Made by a program: the position numbers and the translations under genes
Part shown: positions 1-6,170 of the stretch, piece by piece
Position numbering within the stretch: position 1 is the first letter of the stretch
How the letters are laid out: every line of letters starts with the position of its first letter
DNA from: Pseudomonas sp.
GTDB lineage: Bacteria; Pseudomonadota; Gammaproteobacteria; Pseudomonadales; Pseudomonadaceae
Length of the DNA: 7,803 nucleotides
NCBI GenBank assembly: GCA_030654635.1
Contig: JAURXE010000634.1
Span: 1-7,803, forward strand
Direction: 5' to 3'
Notes under the pieces: model-generated
Told to the model about the DNA's origin: nothing
The model's input: only the letters and a program-made list of their open reading frames with translations
Database searches by the model: none

Positions 1-10
1 AGACTGGCGC

Positions 11-1135
11 ATGCCAATTATTACTCTCGAACGATTAAGCGATCTGCCCGCGCCGCTCTGGGATGCGCTGTTGCCAGCGGACCAGGTGTTCTTGCAGCAC
101 GGTTTTCTCAGTGCCCTGGAAGACAGTGGCAGTGTTGCCCCGAATACCGGCTGGAAGCCCTCCCATCGGTTGCTAGCCGACGCCCAGGGTCGACCGCTGG
201 CGGCGATGCCGCTGTACCTGAAAAGCCATTCCTATGGCGAGTATGTGTTCGACATGGCCTGGGCCGAGGCTTGCGAGCGGGCCGGGATTGGCTATTACCC
301 TAAATTGCTGACGGCGGTGCCCTTTACCCCGGTCAGCGGCGCACGTTTGCTCGGCGATGCCGACGCCTGTGGCCAATTGCTCGATGGCTTGCTTGCGGAC
401 ATGGCGCAGCAAGGCTGTTCGGGCCTGCACATCAACTTTACCGATGGCAGCGCCGATGCGCTGTTGGCCGCGCGCGAGGGTTGGCTGGAGCGTTTGGGTT
501 GTCAGTACCATTGGTTCAATCGGGGCTACCGCGATTTCGCAGATTTTCTCGACGCTCTGGCCTCACGTAAGCGCAAGCAGTTGCGCAAAGAGCGTGAGCA
601 GGTGGCGGGGCAGGGCATCGAGTTTGACTGGCGCGAGGGCCATCAGTTGAGCGAACTGGAGTGGGATTTTGTCTATGCCTGCTACGCCAACACCTACCTG
701 GTGCGCGGTCGGCGGCCTTACCTGACTCGAGATTTTTTCAGCTTGCTGGCGCAGCGCATGCCGCAAGCCATACGCCTGGTGTTGGCGCGTCAAGGTTCGC
801 GGCCGGTGGCCATGGCCTTCAGCTTGCTGGCCGGCGATACCCTGTATGGCCGTTATTGGGGCTGCCTGGGCGACTTTGACCGACTGCATTTCGAGACCTG
901 CTTCTATCAAGGCATCGACTACGCCATCGGCCAGGGTGTGCAGCGCTTCGATGCCGGTGCTCAGGGTGAACACAAACTGATTCGTGGCTTTGAACCGGTG
1001 CTGACACGCTCCTGGCATTACCTCGCCCATCCGGGCTTGCGCGTTGCGGTGGCGGAGTTTTTACAGCAAGAGCGCGCAGGCATGCGGGCCTATGCCGAGC
1101 AGGCGCGGCAGCAACTGCCGTATCGGCAGGAATAA
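11..1135 (+). CDS. FemAB-like / GNAT-fold N-acyltransferase (DUF482, COG3146 type)
   Basis: Seen: a 374-residue soluble protein with no signal peptide or membrane segment. It carries signatures I associate with the proteobacterial DUF482 'peptidogalycan biosynthesis/recognition' family (PF04339): PKLLTAVPFTPVSG at residues 97-110, a basic helix SRKRKQLRKERE at 185-196, HFETCFYQGIDYAI at 293-306 and FDAGAQGEHKLIRGFEP at 313-329. Family knowledge: these proteins have the double acetyltransferase (GNAT/Fem) fold and probably transfer an acyl or aminoacyl group, but the substrate is not established. The length is typical of the family. The start is uncertain: only 10 bases precede the ATG, codons 2-10 are open in frame, and no ribosome binding site is visible, so translation could begin just outside the window. 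The gene is followed by 98 nt before the next start. A 6-bp hairpin (1115-1129) overlaps its last codons. The family call is firm; the specific substrate is unknown. Confidence 0.85.
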   Translation: MPIITLERLSDLPAPLWDALLPADQVFLQHGFLSALEDSGSVAPNTGWKPSHRLLADAQGRPLAAMPLYLKSHSYGEYVFDMAWAEACERAGIGYYPKLLTAVPFTPVSGARLLGDADACGQLLDGLLADMAQQGCSGLHINFTDGSADALLAAREGWLERLGCQYHWFNRGYRDFADFLDALASRKRKQLRKEREQVAGQGIEFDWREGHQLSELEWDFVYACYANTYLVRGRRPYLTRDFFSLLAQRMPQAIRLVLARQGSRPVAMAFSLLAGDTLYGRYWGCLGDFDRLHFETCFYQGIDYAIGQGVQRFDAGAQGEHKLIRGFEPVLTRSWHYLAHPGLRVAVAEFLQQERAGMRAYAEQARQQLPYRQE

Positions 1136-1149
1136 CGGTTTTTACTGAT

Positions 1150-1198
1150 CTGTAATCTGTTGGTCACGCGGCTGTCACGAAACTCAGGCAACTTTATC
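1150..1198 (+). promoter_or_regulatory. Candidate Pho-box-like repeat array and promoter
   Basis: Three 7-mers recur with exact 11-bp phasing: CTGTAAT (1150-1156), TGGTCAC (1161-1167) and CTGTCAC (1172-1178). They match the PhoB half-site CTGTCAT at 6, 4 and 6 of 7 positions, each separated by 4 nt. A weak -10-like element, TTTATC or CTTTAT, lies at 1192-1198. The 13-14 nt from the last repeat to this -10 is somewhat longer than the about 10 nt seen in E. coli phoA. A transcript starting near 1204 would leave a leader of about 30 nt before the ATG at 1234. Phasing and half-site identity are directly seen; PhoB control is inference. Confidence 0.42.
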
Positions 1199-1233
1199 CG
1201 CCTATGTTCTCTAAAGCCGGAGTTGCTGATTTT

Positions 1234-1791
1234 ATGAAATCGTTCGTTATTAAACGTGGGTCTATCGCCTTGTTAGCCGCAGCCATGGCTGCCTGCAGTC
1301 TGAATGCTGTTGCGGCGGATGCCGCCAAGTCGGCAGAACTGGCACTGAATAACGATGATTGGTACCAGGTGTGGACCGAGAACCAAGCCGTGGTATTCGA
1401 TGACCGTGCGGTGTATCTCGACTACCTGAAAACCGGCACGGCCCCATATCTGAAAGACCTCGGCACTAAAGACAATGCCGGTCGTGCGCTGGTGTTGGGC
1501 TTGCGCGCCGAGGACAAGGGTAAGGATCTGAACACGCTTTCAGCCAAGCGCTTCCTGGATGTGAGCTTGCCGCCAAGCAGCAGCTTTTATGGGGAGATTC
1601 GTGAAGACAACAAAATCTTCATCTTCCAGCGGTACGGCGACATGATGGACGTGGTCAAACTCGGCGAGCCGATTTTCAGCTACATCGAATTGGGCGGTGG
1701 CCCGAATGGCGAGCGTCTGGTCTATGCCCTGGCCAAGGAAGAGAAAAAGCCAGAAAAACTGATCACCAAATTCAAGAGCCTGAACCGCTAA
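1234..1791 (+). CDS. Small exported protein of unknown function
   Basis: I do not recognise this family. With the start at 1234 the product is 185 residues and opens with a clear signal peptide: basic MKSFVIKRGS, a hydrophobic core at residues 11-20, and a likely signal peptidase I site AVA|AD after residue 27. Cys21, preceded by M-A-A, makes a poor lipobox, so a lipoprotein is possible but less likely. The mature part is hydrophilic and mixed alpha/beta in appearance, with no metal-binding or catalytic motif I can name. Notable stretches are NDDWYQVWTENQ near its start, FIFQRYGDMMDVVKLGEP, and a Lys-rich C terminus. An upstream in-frame ATG at 1204 was rejected because it would put ten polar residues before the signal peptide, sits at the predicted transcription start and has no Shine-Dalgarno; GGAG at 1219-1222 serves 1234, with a rather long 11-nt spacer. 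It is probably monocistronic, with its own promoter and a strong terminator. Confidence 0.75.
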   Translation: MKSFVIKRGSIALLAAAMAACSLNAVAADAAKSAELALNNDDWYQVWTENQAVVFDDRAVYLDYLKTGTAPYLKDLGTKDNAGRALVLGLRAEDKGKDLNTLSAKRFLDVSLPPSSSFYGEIREDNKIFIFQRYGDMMDVVKLGEPIFSYIELGGGPNGERLVYALAKEEKKPEKLITKFKSLNR

Positions 1792-1810
1792 CCCATAGTT
1801 TTTGCGCAAT

Positions 1811-1855
1811 AAAAAAGCCCGCTAACGAATCAGTCGTTAGCGGGCTTTTTCTTTT
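1811..1855. terminator. Bidirectional Rho-independent terminator
   Basis: A perfect 12-bp stem (1817-1828 with 1834-1845; GCCCGCTAACGA paired with its complement) closes a 5-nt ATCAG loop. It is flanked by A6 on the left (1811-1816) and T5 C T5 on the right (1846-1856). It lies between the convergent exported-protein gene (ends 1791) and ppiA (ends 1876 on the minus strand), so one hairpin can end transcription from both sides. Confidence 0.95.
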
Positions 1856-1875
1856 TCTGTGCTGCGCTTTTAGGC

Positions 1876-2439
1876 TTACAGGCGCTTGGCGTCGATGATC
1901 AGCACCGGCTCGCGGGGTACGTTCTGGTTGCCGCCGGAGTTGCCGGTGGCGACGCCGGAGATTTTATCGACCACCTCCATGCCGCGTACCACGTGGGCGA
2001 ATACCGCATAGCCAAAGTCGCGGCTGCCGTTGTTGAGAAAGTCATTGTCCTTGCTGTTGATAAAGAACTGGCTGGTGGCCGAGTCGACCACCGAGGTACG
2101 GGCCATGGCCAGCGAACCGCGGGTGTTCTGCAAGCCATTGTCGGCTTCGTTCTTGATCGAGGCCTGGGTGTCTTTTTGCTGCATGTCCGGGGTGAAGCCA
2201 CCGCCCTGAATCATAAAGCCTGGGATGACCCGGTGAAATATCGTGCCGTTGTAGTAGCCGCTGTCGACGTAGCTGAGGAAGTTCTTCACGCTGATCGGCG
2301 CTTTGCTGGCTTCCAGTTCGATTTCCACTTCACCCATGCTGGTGGTTAACAGTACATGGGGCTTGGCGTTGTCGCTGGCGGCCAGCAGGCTGGTGCTCAG
2401 CAGCAGGGCGCTGGCGGCAAAGGCGAGTTTTTTTAGCAT
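1876..2439 (-). CDS. ppiA: Periplasmic cyclophilin-type peptidyl-prolyl cis-trans isomerase
   Basis: This gene encodes a 187-residue foldase that interconverts cis and trans Xaa-Pro bonds in the periplasm. The first about 21 residues are a Sec signal peptide ([20 protein letters not shown], cleavage after LLA or nearby). The mature domain has the cyclophilin signatures: [13 protein letters not shown] (about residues 68-80, with the catalytic Arg), MAR followed by SQFFIN (about 112-128), and [20 protein letters not shown]. Overall it resembles E. coli PpiA (190 residues) closely, including [15 protein letters not shown] and [14 protein letters not shown]. The position of the cyclosporin-binding Trp of eukaryotic cyclophilins is Phe (DFGYAVF), as in E. 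coli enzymes. The start is well supported: AGGA at 2450-2453 lies upstream and the signal peptide begins immediately. The start overlaps the end of the hydrolase gene by 7 nt, so translation is probably coupled. Transcription ends at the hairpin at 1811-1850. Confidence 0.96.
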   Translation of the reverse strand: MLKKLAFAASALLLSTSLLAASDNAKPHVLLTTSMGEVEIELEASKAPISVKNFLSYVDSGYYNGTIFHRVIPGFMIQGGGFTPDMQQKDTQASIKNEADNGLQNTRGSLAMARTSVVDSATSQFFINSKDNDFLNNGSRDFGYAVFAHVVRGMEVVDKISGVATGNSGGNQNVPREPVLIIDAKRL

Positions 2440-3275
2440 GTTTTTGACGTCCTGGTTTTTTTCGGTTTGTTGTTGGCTTGGCGGGCGCGGGCGGTCACTT
2501 CCTCGAGGAAGTTCAGCAGTTGCGCGTTAAAGGTCTCGGGCTGATCCATCGGGCTGGCATGCCCGGAATCGTCGATAACCAGCAGGCGGGCATCGGCGAT
2601 TTCGCTGACGTAAGCCTCTTTACTGGCGACGCTGGTGTAGTCGCGGTCACCGCTGACCACCAGAACCGGGCAGCTGATATGGCTGAGTCGGTCACGCACG
2701 CCCCAGCCGATAATAGCGTCCAGGCTAGACAGGTAGGCGCGCTTGTCATTGCGCGGCCAGCGCCGTTCAATCTTCAGCCGTAGTTCAATTTGTTCGGGCT
2801 TGGGAAACAGCAGTTTGCCCAAGCCTTTGGCGATGGTCTCGAGGCTGAGCAGGCGGGAGAAACTCCAGCGCTTGGCGATTTGCACGCAGTCGGCGAATGA
2901 CTTGGCTTTCACCTCCGGGCCGCTGTTGACGATGCACAGGCTTTGCAATAGTTCCGGGCGATCGACGCCTAACTGGAAGCCGATCATGCCGCCCATAGAG
3001 ATGCCCACCAAATGCACCGGGCCGAGTTTCAGGTGCTCGATCAGCGCTGCCACATCTTCGGCAAAGCCGGCAATGCTGTAGTGCTCCACGGGCTTGTCGG
3101 AGCGCCCGTGACCGCGCAAGTCCAGGGCTATAACCCGGTAGTGGGCGGCTAGTACGGCGGTCTGGAACTCCCAATCCAGCGTGCTGGAACCCAAACCATG
3201 CACCAGCAACAGTGGTGCACCGTGGCCATACTCTTCGTAGTGCAGTTGGCAGCCGTCGTAATCGAAAAAAGACAT
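2433..3275 (-). CDS. Alpha/beta-fold hydrolase
   Basis: A 280-residue cytoplasmic alpha/beta hydrolase. Visible elements in order: oxyanion HG motif [10 protein letters not shown] (22-31), DLRGHGRSD (52-60), nucleophile elbow GISMGG with Ser93, the acid in SGDRD (probably Asp212), and the catalytic His in [12 protein letters not shown] (His239). The triad is therefore complete. The family includes esterases, enol-lactone hydrolases and dehalogenases, and the substrate cannot be assigned from sequence. The catalytic domain ends near residue 262; a short Lys/Arg-rich tail (about 263-280) follows. That tail is unusual, and its codons overlap the ribosome binding site and first bases of ppiA. The start at 3275 is supported by GGAGG at 3280-3284, 4 nt away. 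It lies 95 nt downstream of the LysR gene on the same strand, with no convincing terminator between, so read-through from the regulator is plausible. Confidence 0.9.
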   Translation of the reverse strand: MSFFDYDGCQLHYEEYGHGAPLLLVHGLGSSTLDWEFQTAVLAAHYRVIALDLRGHGRSDKPVEHYSIAGFAEDVAALIEHLKLGPVHLVGISMGGMIGFQLGVDRPELLQSLCIVNSGPEVKAKSFADCVQIAKRWSFSRLLSLETIAKGLGKLLFPKPEQIELRLKIERRWPRNDKRAYLSSLDAIIGWGVRDRLSHISCPVLVVSGDRDYTSVASKEAYVSEIADARLLVIDDSGHASPMDQPETFNAQLLNFLEEVTARARQANNKPKKTRTSKTC

Positions 3276-3370
3276 TGAACCTCCATATTCTCGCTGATGG
3301 CATGGATGCGAACTGCCAGTTAATTGATTTCTTCGCGCACGATAGCGCCGCCCGATTGCCGACGCTAGCG

Positions 3371-4261
3371 CTAAGGTTCAACCGCTTGGCGCTTGAGCAG
3401 ATCAACCAGGATTTGCGTCGCCGGCCCCAGGGTTTTGTCCTTGTTAGCATAAAGTGAAAACTGCGGGTGGCGGCTGCCGCCTTGTTGCAGCGGCAACTCC
3501 TTGAGCAGGCCGGCGCTTAGCTCGCGTTCGATCAGGTGGCGCGGCAACCAGGCAAAGCCCAGGCCGCTGCTGACGAAGGTGGCGGCGGTGGGTAGGCTTC
3601 CGACCGTCCAGCGTTGTTCTGCACCGAGCCAGCCGACATCGCGCGGTTGTGCGCGGCCGGAGTCGCGAATTACCACCTGCATGTGGTTTTCTAGGTCACT
3701 GGCGGTCAGCTCCCTTTGCAGTTGCTGCAGCGGATGCAACGGATGGCTGACGGCGATAAATTCGACACTGCACAGCTCTGTGCCCAAGTAGCCGGCAATG
3801 GTCAGGCTGGTAATGGCCAAGTCGGTGGCGCCTTCCAGCAGCACTTCCTCAACCCCAGACAAGACTTCTTCGCGCAAGCGCACTCGACAGCCGCGACTCA
3901 GCGGCATAAAGGCGCTGAGGGCCTGCACCAGACTGGCGGTGGGGTAGGCGGCGTCCACCACCAAACGCACTTCGGCTTCCCAACCTTGCTCCATGCGCAG
4001 GGCCAGTTCTTCCAGTTGGCTGGCCTGCTTGACCAGTTGCCGAGAGCGGCGCAGCAACAGGTTGCCGGCGTCGGTGAGCACCGCCTTGCGCCCTTCGATG
4101 CGCAGCAGCGGCACGCCCAATTGCTCCTGCATGCGCCCAACTGTGTAGCTGATGGAAGACTGTGAACGATGCAAGGCTTCGGCTGCTTGGGCAAAACCGC
4201 CGTGGTCGACCACTGCTTGCAGGGTTCGCCATTGTTCGAGGCTGACGCGGGGCGCTTTCAT
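3371..4261 (-). CDS. LysR-family transcriptional regulator
   Basis: A 296-residue LysR-type regulator that probably controls the divergent azoreductase gene. The N-terminal winged helix-turn-helix spans about residues 5-65, with the family pattern GGFAQAAEALHRSQSSISY at about 21-39, then a linker helix and a two-lobed effector-binding domain (about 90-290). The frame is open upstream to 4333, but the start at 4261 is preferred: AGGAG at 4267-4271 sits 5 nt upstream, and the family almost always begins only a few residues before the first helix. Family knowledge: LysR proteins bind T-N11-A dyads, usually in the intergenic region shared with a divergent target, repress their own gene and need a small co-inducer. 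The arrangement here fits that model. The inducer is unknown; a quinone or electrophile would suit the AzoR neighbour, but that is inference. The hydrolase and ppiA lie downstream on the same strand. Confidence 0.93.
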   Translation of the reverse strand: MKAPRVSLEQWRTLQAVVDHGGFAQAAEALHRSQSSISYTVGRMQEQLGVPLLRIEGRKAVLTDAGNLLLRRSRQLVKQASQLEELALRMEQGWEAEVRLVVDAAYPTASLVQALSAFMPLSRGCRVRLREEVLSGVEEVLLEGATDLAITSLTIAGYLGTELCSVEFIAVSHPLHPLQQLQRELTASDLENHMQVVIRDSGRAQPRDVGWLGAEQRWTVGSLPTAATFVSSGLGFAWLPRHLIERELSAGLLKELPLQQGGSRHPQFSLYANKDKTLGPATQILVDLLKRQAVEP

Positions 4262-4266
4262 GCTCG

Positions 4267-4271
4267 CTCCT
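4267..4271 (-). promoter_or_regulatory. Ribosome binding site fixing the LysR start
   Basis: AGGAG on the minus strand lies 5 nt before the ATG at 4261. It decides against the in-frame ATG at 4333, which would add 24 residues that do not resemble a LysR N terminus. Confidence 0.85.
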
Positions 4272-4304
4272 GGTGGGATACGCGACTGTAGAAGGTAGGG
4301 TTCG

Positions 4305-4392
4305 AGGCTAATTTGACTTGGGTTATAAATCAATTATTTCGATGATTATTAGCGTGTATTTGCGCTTTTTAATCGACTTGCCTGACTATAAC
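4305..4392. promoter_or_regulatory. Divergent lysR/azoR control region with candidate LysR-binding sites
   Basis: This AT-rich stretch sits inside an otherwise GC-rich window. A symmetric ATC-N9-GAT site is present at 4329-4343; it contains T-N11-A (T4330, A4342), the LysR core pattern. A second, weaker ATC-N9-GAC site, also T-N11-A, lies at 4372-4386, 43 bp or about four helical turns away. A -10-like TATAAC at 4387-4392 would place the azoR start near 4399, so the first site would be centred near -63, the usual LysR recognition position. On the minus strand, TTGATT (4333-4328), a 17-bp spacer and TAGCCT (4310-4305) form a weak promoter for the regulator overlapping the same site, which would allow autorepression. 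An alternative azoR -10 is TATATA at 4421-4426. The sites are seen; their function is inferred. Confidence 0.5.
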
Positions 4393-4448
4393 CTTGCCTG
4401 CATCAACACCAAACAACCCCTATATAGTTTCTCGCCGAGGTATCTCGC

Positions 4449-5048
4449 ATGTCCCAAGTTCTGGTTATTGAAAGCAGTGCGCGTCAACAAGGTTCGGTCT
4501 CACGTCAGCTCACCGAGCAATTTATCGCCCAGTGGCAAGCGGCGCATCCGGCCGACCAGGTGACGGTGCGTGACCTGGCGCTGGAGCCGGTGCCGCATTT
4601 GGACAGCCACTTGCTGGGTGGCTGGATGACCCCGGCCGAGCAGCAAAGCGAGGCCGAAAAAGCCGCGCTGGCGCGCTCTAATACACTCAGCGATGAGTTG
4701 CTGGCCGCCGATGTGCTGGTGTTGGCCGCGCCGATGTACAACTTCGCCATTCCCAGCACCCTGAAGGCCTGGCTCGACCATGTGCTGCGCGCTGGTGTGA
4801 CCTTCAAATACACCGACACCGGCCCGCAAGGCCTGCTGACTGGCAAGCGTGCCTTTGTATTGACCGCCCGCGGTGGCATCTATGCCGGTAGCGGTCTGGA
4901 CCACCAGGAACCCTACCTGCGCCAAGCTCTGGGCTTTATCGGCATCCATGAGGTGAGCTTTATTCATGCCGAAGGCCTGAATATGGGTGGCGTGGTGGCC
5001 GAGCAGGGATTGGCGCAGGCCAAGGCGCAGCTGGTGCAGGCAGTCTGA
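4449..5048 (+). CDS. azoR: FMN-dependent NADH:quinone/azo oxidoreductase
   Basis: A 199-residue flavodoxin-fold reductase matching E. coli AzoR (formerly AcpD, annotated in error as an acyl-carrier-protein phosphodiesterase) along its whole length. Key segments: N-terminal FMN phosphate loop VLVIESSARQQGSVSRQL (residues 4-21), APMYNFAIPSTLKAWLDHVLRAGVTF (about 94-119) that contacts the isoalloxazine ring, TARGGIYAGSG, and GFIGIHEVSFIHAEGL. Known chemistry: two-electron reduction of quinones and azo bonds by NAD(P)H through bound FMN as a homodimer in the cytoplasm; the physiological role is probably quinone detoxification. The start is supported by GAGG at 4437-4440, 8 nt upstream. It is divergent from a LysR gene, the usual context for this reductase, and followed by its own terminator, so it is probably monocistronic and inducible. 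It is probably the orthologue of P. aeruginosa AzoR3 by gene order (recalled, unverified). Confidence 0.95.
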   Translation: MSQVLVIESSARQQGSVSRQLTEQFIAQWQAAHPADQVTVRDLALEPVPHLDSHLLGGWMTPAEQQSEAEKAALARSNTLSDELLAADVLVLAAPMYNFAIPSTLKAWLDHVLRAGVTFKYTDTGPQGLLTGKRAFVLTARGGIYAGSGLDHQEPYLRQALGFIGIHEVSFIHAEGLNMGGVVAEQGLAQAKAQLVQAV

Positions 5049-5107
5049 ATCTGCACTGTCGATTGAATTGACCAACCTTTACCGCGCCGTTGCTCCTTGG
5101 CGCGCCG

Positions 5108-5138
5108 GGCCGGCATCCGCAAGGGTGTTGGCCTTTTT
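5108..5138 (+). terminator. Rho-independent terminator of azoR
   Basis: An 11-bp stem (5108-5118 with 5123-5133, including three G-T wobbles) closes a GCAA tetraloop of the stable GNRA class (5119-5122). It is followed directly by T5 (5134-5138). It lies 60 nt after the azoR stop codon and in the right orientation. Confidence 0.75.
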
Positions 5139-5163
5139 AGTTGGGTGTCTGGCGGTTTCCCAG

Positions 5164-5180
5164 AACCTGGCTAACAGGTT
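5164..5180. repeat. Perfect inverted repeat upstream of rarD, possible operator
   Basis: AACCTG and CAGGTT form a perfect 6-5-6 dyad around GCTAA. It lies between the azoR terminator and the rarD start, about 70 nt before the GTG. There is no T-tract after it, so it is not a terminator. It could be a regulator-binding site for the rarD-cupin operon. No clear -35/-10 pair was found in 5139-5250. Confidence 0.35.
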
Positions 5181-5250
5181 AAGGTCGCGCCTTGCTGCCA
5201 GCGTGCTAAAGCGCTACGCAGAGTTTTGGCGTTGCCACTAGGGGGCCTAA

Positions 5251-6147
5251 GTGAAGTTGTCGGGACGCGGGGTCAGTCTGTCGCTGATTGCCTCGCTATT
5301 GTTTGTGTTGATCCCAGGCTATGTGCGCGAACTGGCGCCGCTGGATGGGGTGCAGGTGTTTGCCCAGCGGGTGCTGTGGTCGATCCCGGCTGTGCTGTTA
5401 TTGGTGCTGCTGACACGCCAATGGTCAGTGTTGGCGGCCGCACTGCAGCGTTTGCGGGCTGAGCCGAAGCTGTTGGCTGCCTTGCCTTTAGCTGCGTTGC
5501 TGATGGGCGTGCAGTGGGCGCTGTTTGTCTGGGCGCCACTGAGCGGGCGGATGCTTGAAGTGTCGCTGGGCTATTTTTTGCTGCCCTTGGCGATGGTGCT
5601 GGTCGGGCGGGTATTTTACGGCGAGCGTTTGCGTGCGCTGCAACGTTTGGCGGTGGTGTTTGCCTTGCTCGGGGTGGCCCATGAGCTGTGGCTGACCCAA
5701 GCGTTTTCGTGGGTCACGCTGGTCGCGGCGCTGGGTTATCCGCCGTATTTCATGCTGCGTCGCTGGATGCGCCTGGATGCCTTGTCGGGCTTTGTGCTGG
5801 AGATGCTGATGCTGACGCCGGTGGCCATCTGGCTGATCATCAGCGCCGGTTTACCGGATGCCTTCGAGCAGGCGCCACAGTTGTGGTGGCTGCTGCCGGG
5901 CTTGGGTCTGCTGAGCGCGCTGGCCTTCGCGGCGATGATGACCTCGAGCCGTTTATTGCCGATGGGGCTGTTTGGTATTCTCAGTTATGTTGAACCGGTG
6001 CTGCTGTTTGGTGTTTCGGTATTGCTGCTGGGCGAGCACTTTAACCCGGCGCAACTTTGGACCTATCTGCCGATCTGGCTGGCGGTGCTGTTGATTGGTT
6101 GGGACAGCGCGCGATTGCTGCGCAAGCAAGCACAACAGGGCTTTTAA
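5251..6147 (+). CDS. rarD: RarD-like permease (DMT superfamily, EamA type)
   Basis: A 298-residue inner-membrane protein with about ten hydrophobic segments, built from two EamA halves. RarD-type features: an AQRVLWSIP segment (38-46), RQWSVL, WALFVWAPLSGRMLEVSLGYFLLPL (89-113, matching the RarD LGYFINPL motif), GERLRALQRLAVVFALLGV, and SYVEPVLLFGVSVLLLGE (245-262). E. coli RarD is named for a link to chloramphenicol sensitivity; the transported substrate is not established. This copy differs from E. coli: the NPL of the signature is LPL, and the N-terminal FIWG motif is replaced by LFVLIPGY, so it belongs to a divergent subgroup and substrate transfer is unsafe. The start is GTG at 5251, supported by an AGGGGG Shine-Dalgarno at 5240-5245; no ATG lies nearby in frame. 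The cupin gene begins 23 nt after its stop, so the two are probably one operon. Confidence 0.87.
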   Translation: MKLSGRGVSLSLIASLLFVLIPGYVRELAPLDGVQVFAQRVLWSIPAVLLLVLLTRQWSVLAAALQRLRAEPKLLAALPLAALLMGVQWALFVWAPLSGRMLEVSLGYFLLPLAMVLVGRVFYGERLRALQRLAVVFALLGVAHELWLTQAFSWVTLVAALGYPPYFMLRRWMRLDALSGFVLEMLMLTPVAIWLIISAGLPDAFEQAPQLWWLLPGLGLLSALAFAAMMTSSRLLPMGLFGILSYVEPVLLFGVSVLLLGEHFNPAQLWTYLPIWLAVLLIGWDSARLLRKQAQQGF

Positions 6148-6157
6148 GTTTTTTTGC

Positions 6158-6165
6158 GGAGGTGG
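6158..6165 (+). promoter_or_regulatory. Strong ribosome binding site for the cupin gene
   Basis: GGAGGTGG ends 5 nt before the ATG at 6171. It selects this start over the longer in-frame opening that reaches back into rarD (ATG at 6057), and places the gene 23 nt after the rarD stop. Confidence 0.85.
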
Positions 6166-6170
6166 GTAGC

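Noticed and set aside
563..1030. Antisense open frame of 155 codons within the acyltransferase gene
   Set aside because: Same reason: it lies opposite a clear gene with recognised motifs and has no independent support.
1115..1143. CTGCCG-TAT-CGGCAG hairpin at the end of the first gene, followed by T5 as a terminator
   Set aside because: The stem is only 6 bp with a 3-nt loop, and the T-tract (1139-1143) starts about 10 nt after the stem, so it is not a canonical terminator.
1204..1233. Upstream ATG as start of the exported protein
   Set aside because: It would bury the signal peptide behind ten polar residues, coincides with the predicted transcription start and lacks a ribosome binding site.
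3276..3370. Terminator or promoter between the LysR and hydrolase genes
   Set aside because: The TAGCGCTA palindrome at the LysR stop and a short GCGC hairpin lack T-tracts. The best -35/-10 match would put the transcription start at or inside the hydrolase ATG.
4500..5075. Long open frame antisense to azoR (191 codons)
   Set aside because: It is the codon-bias shadow of azoR: no family signature, a low-complexity Gln/His-rich product and no ribosome binding site.
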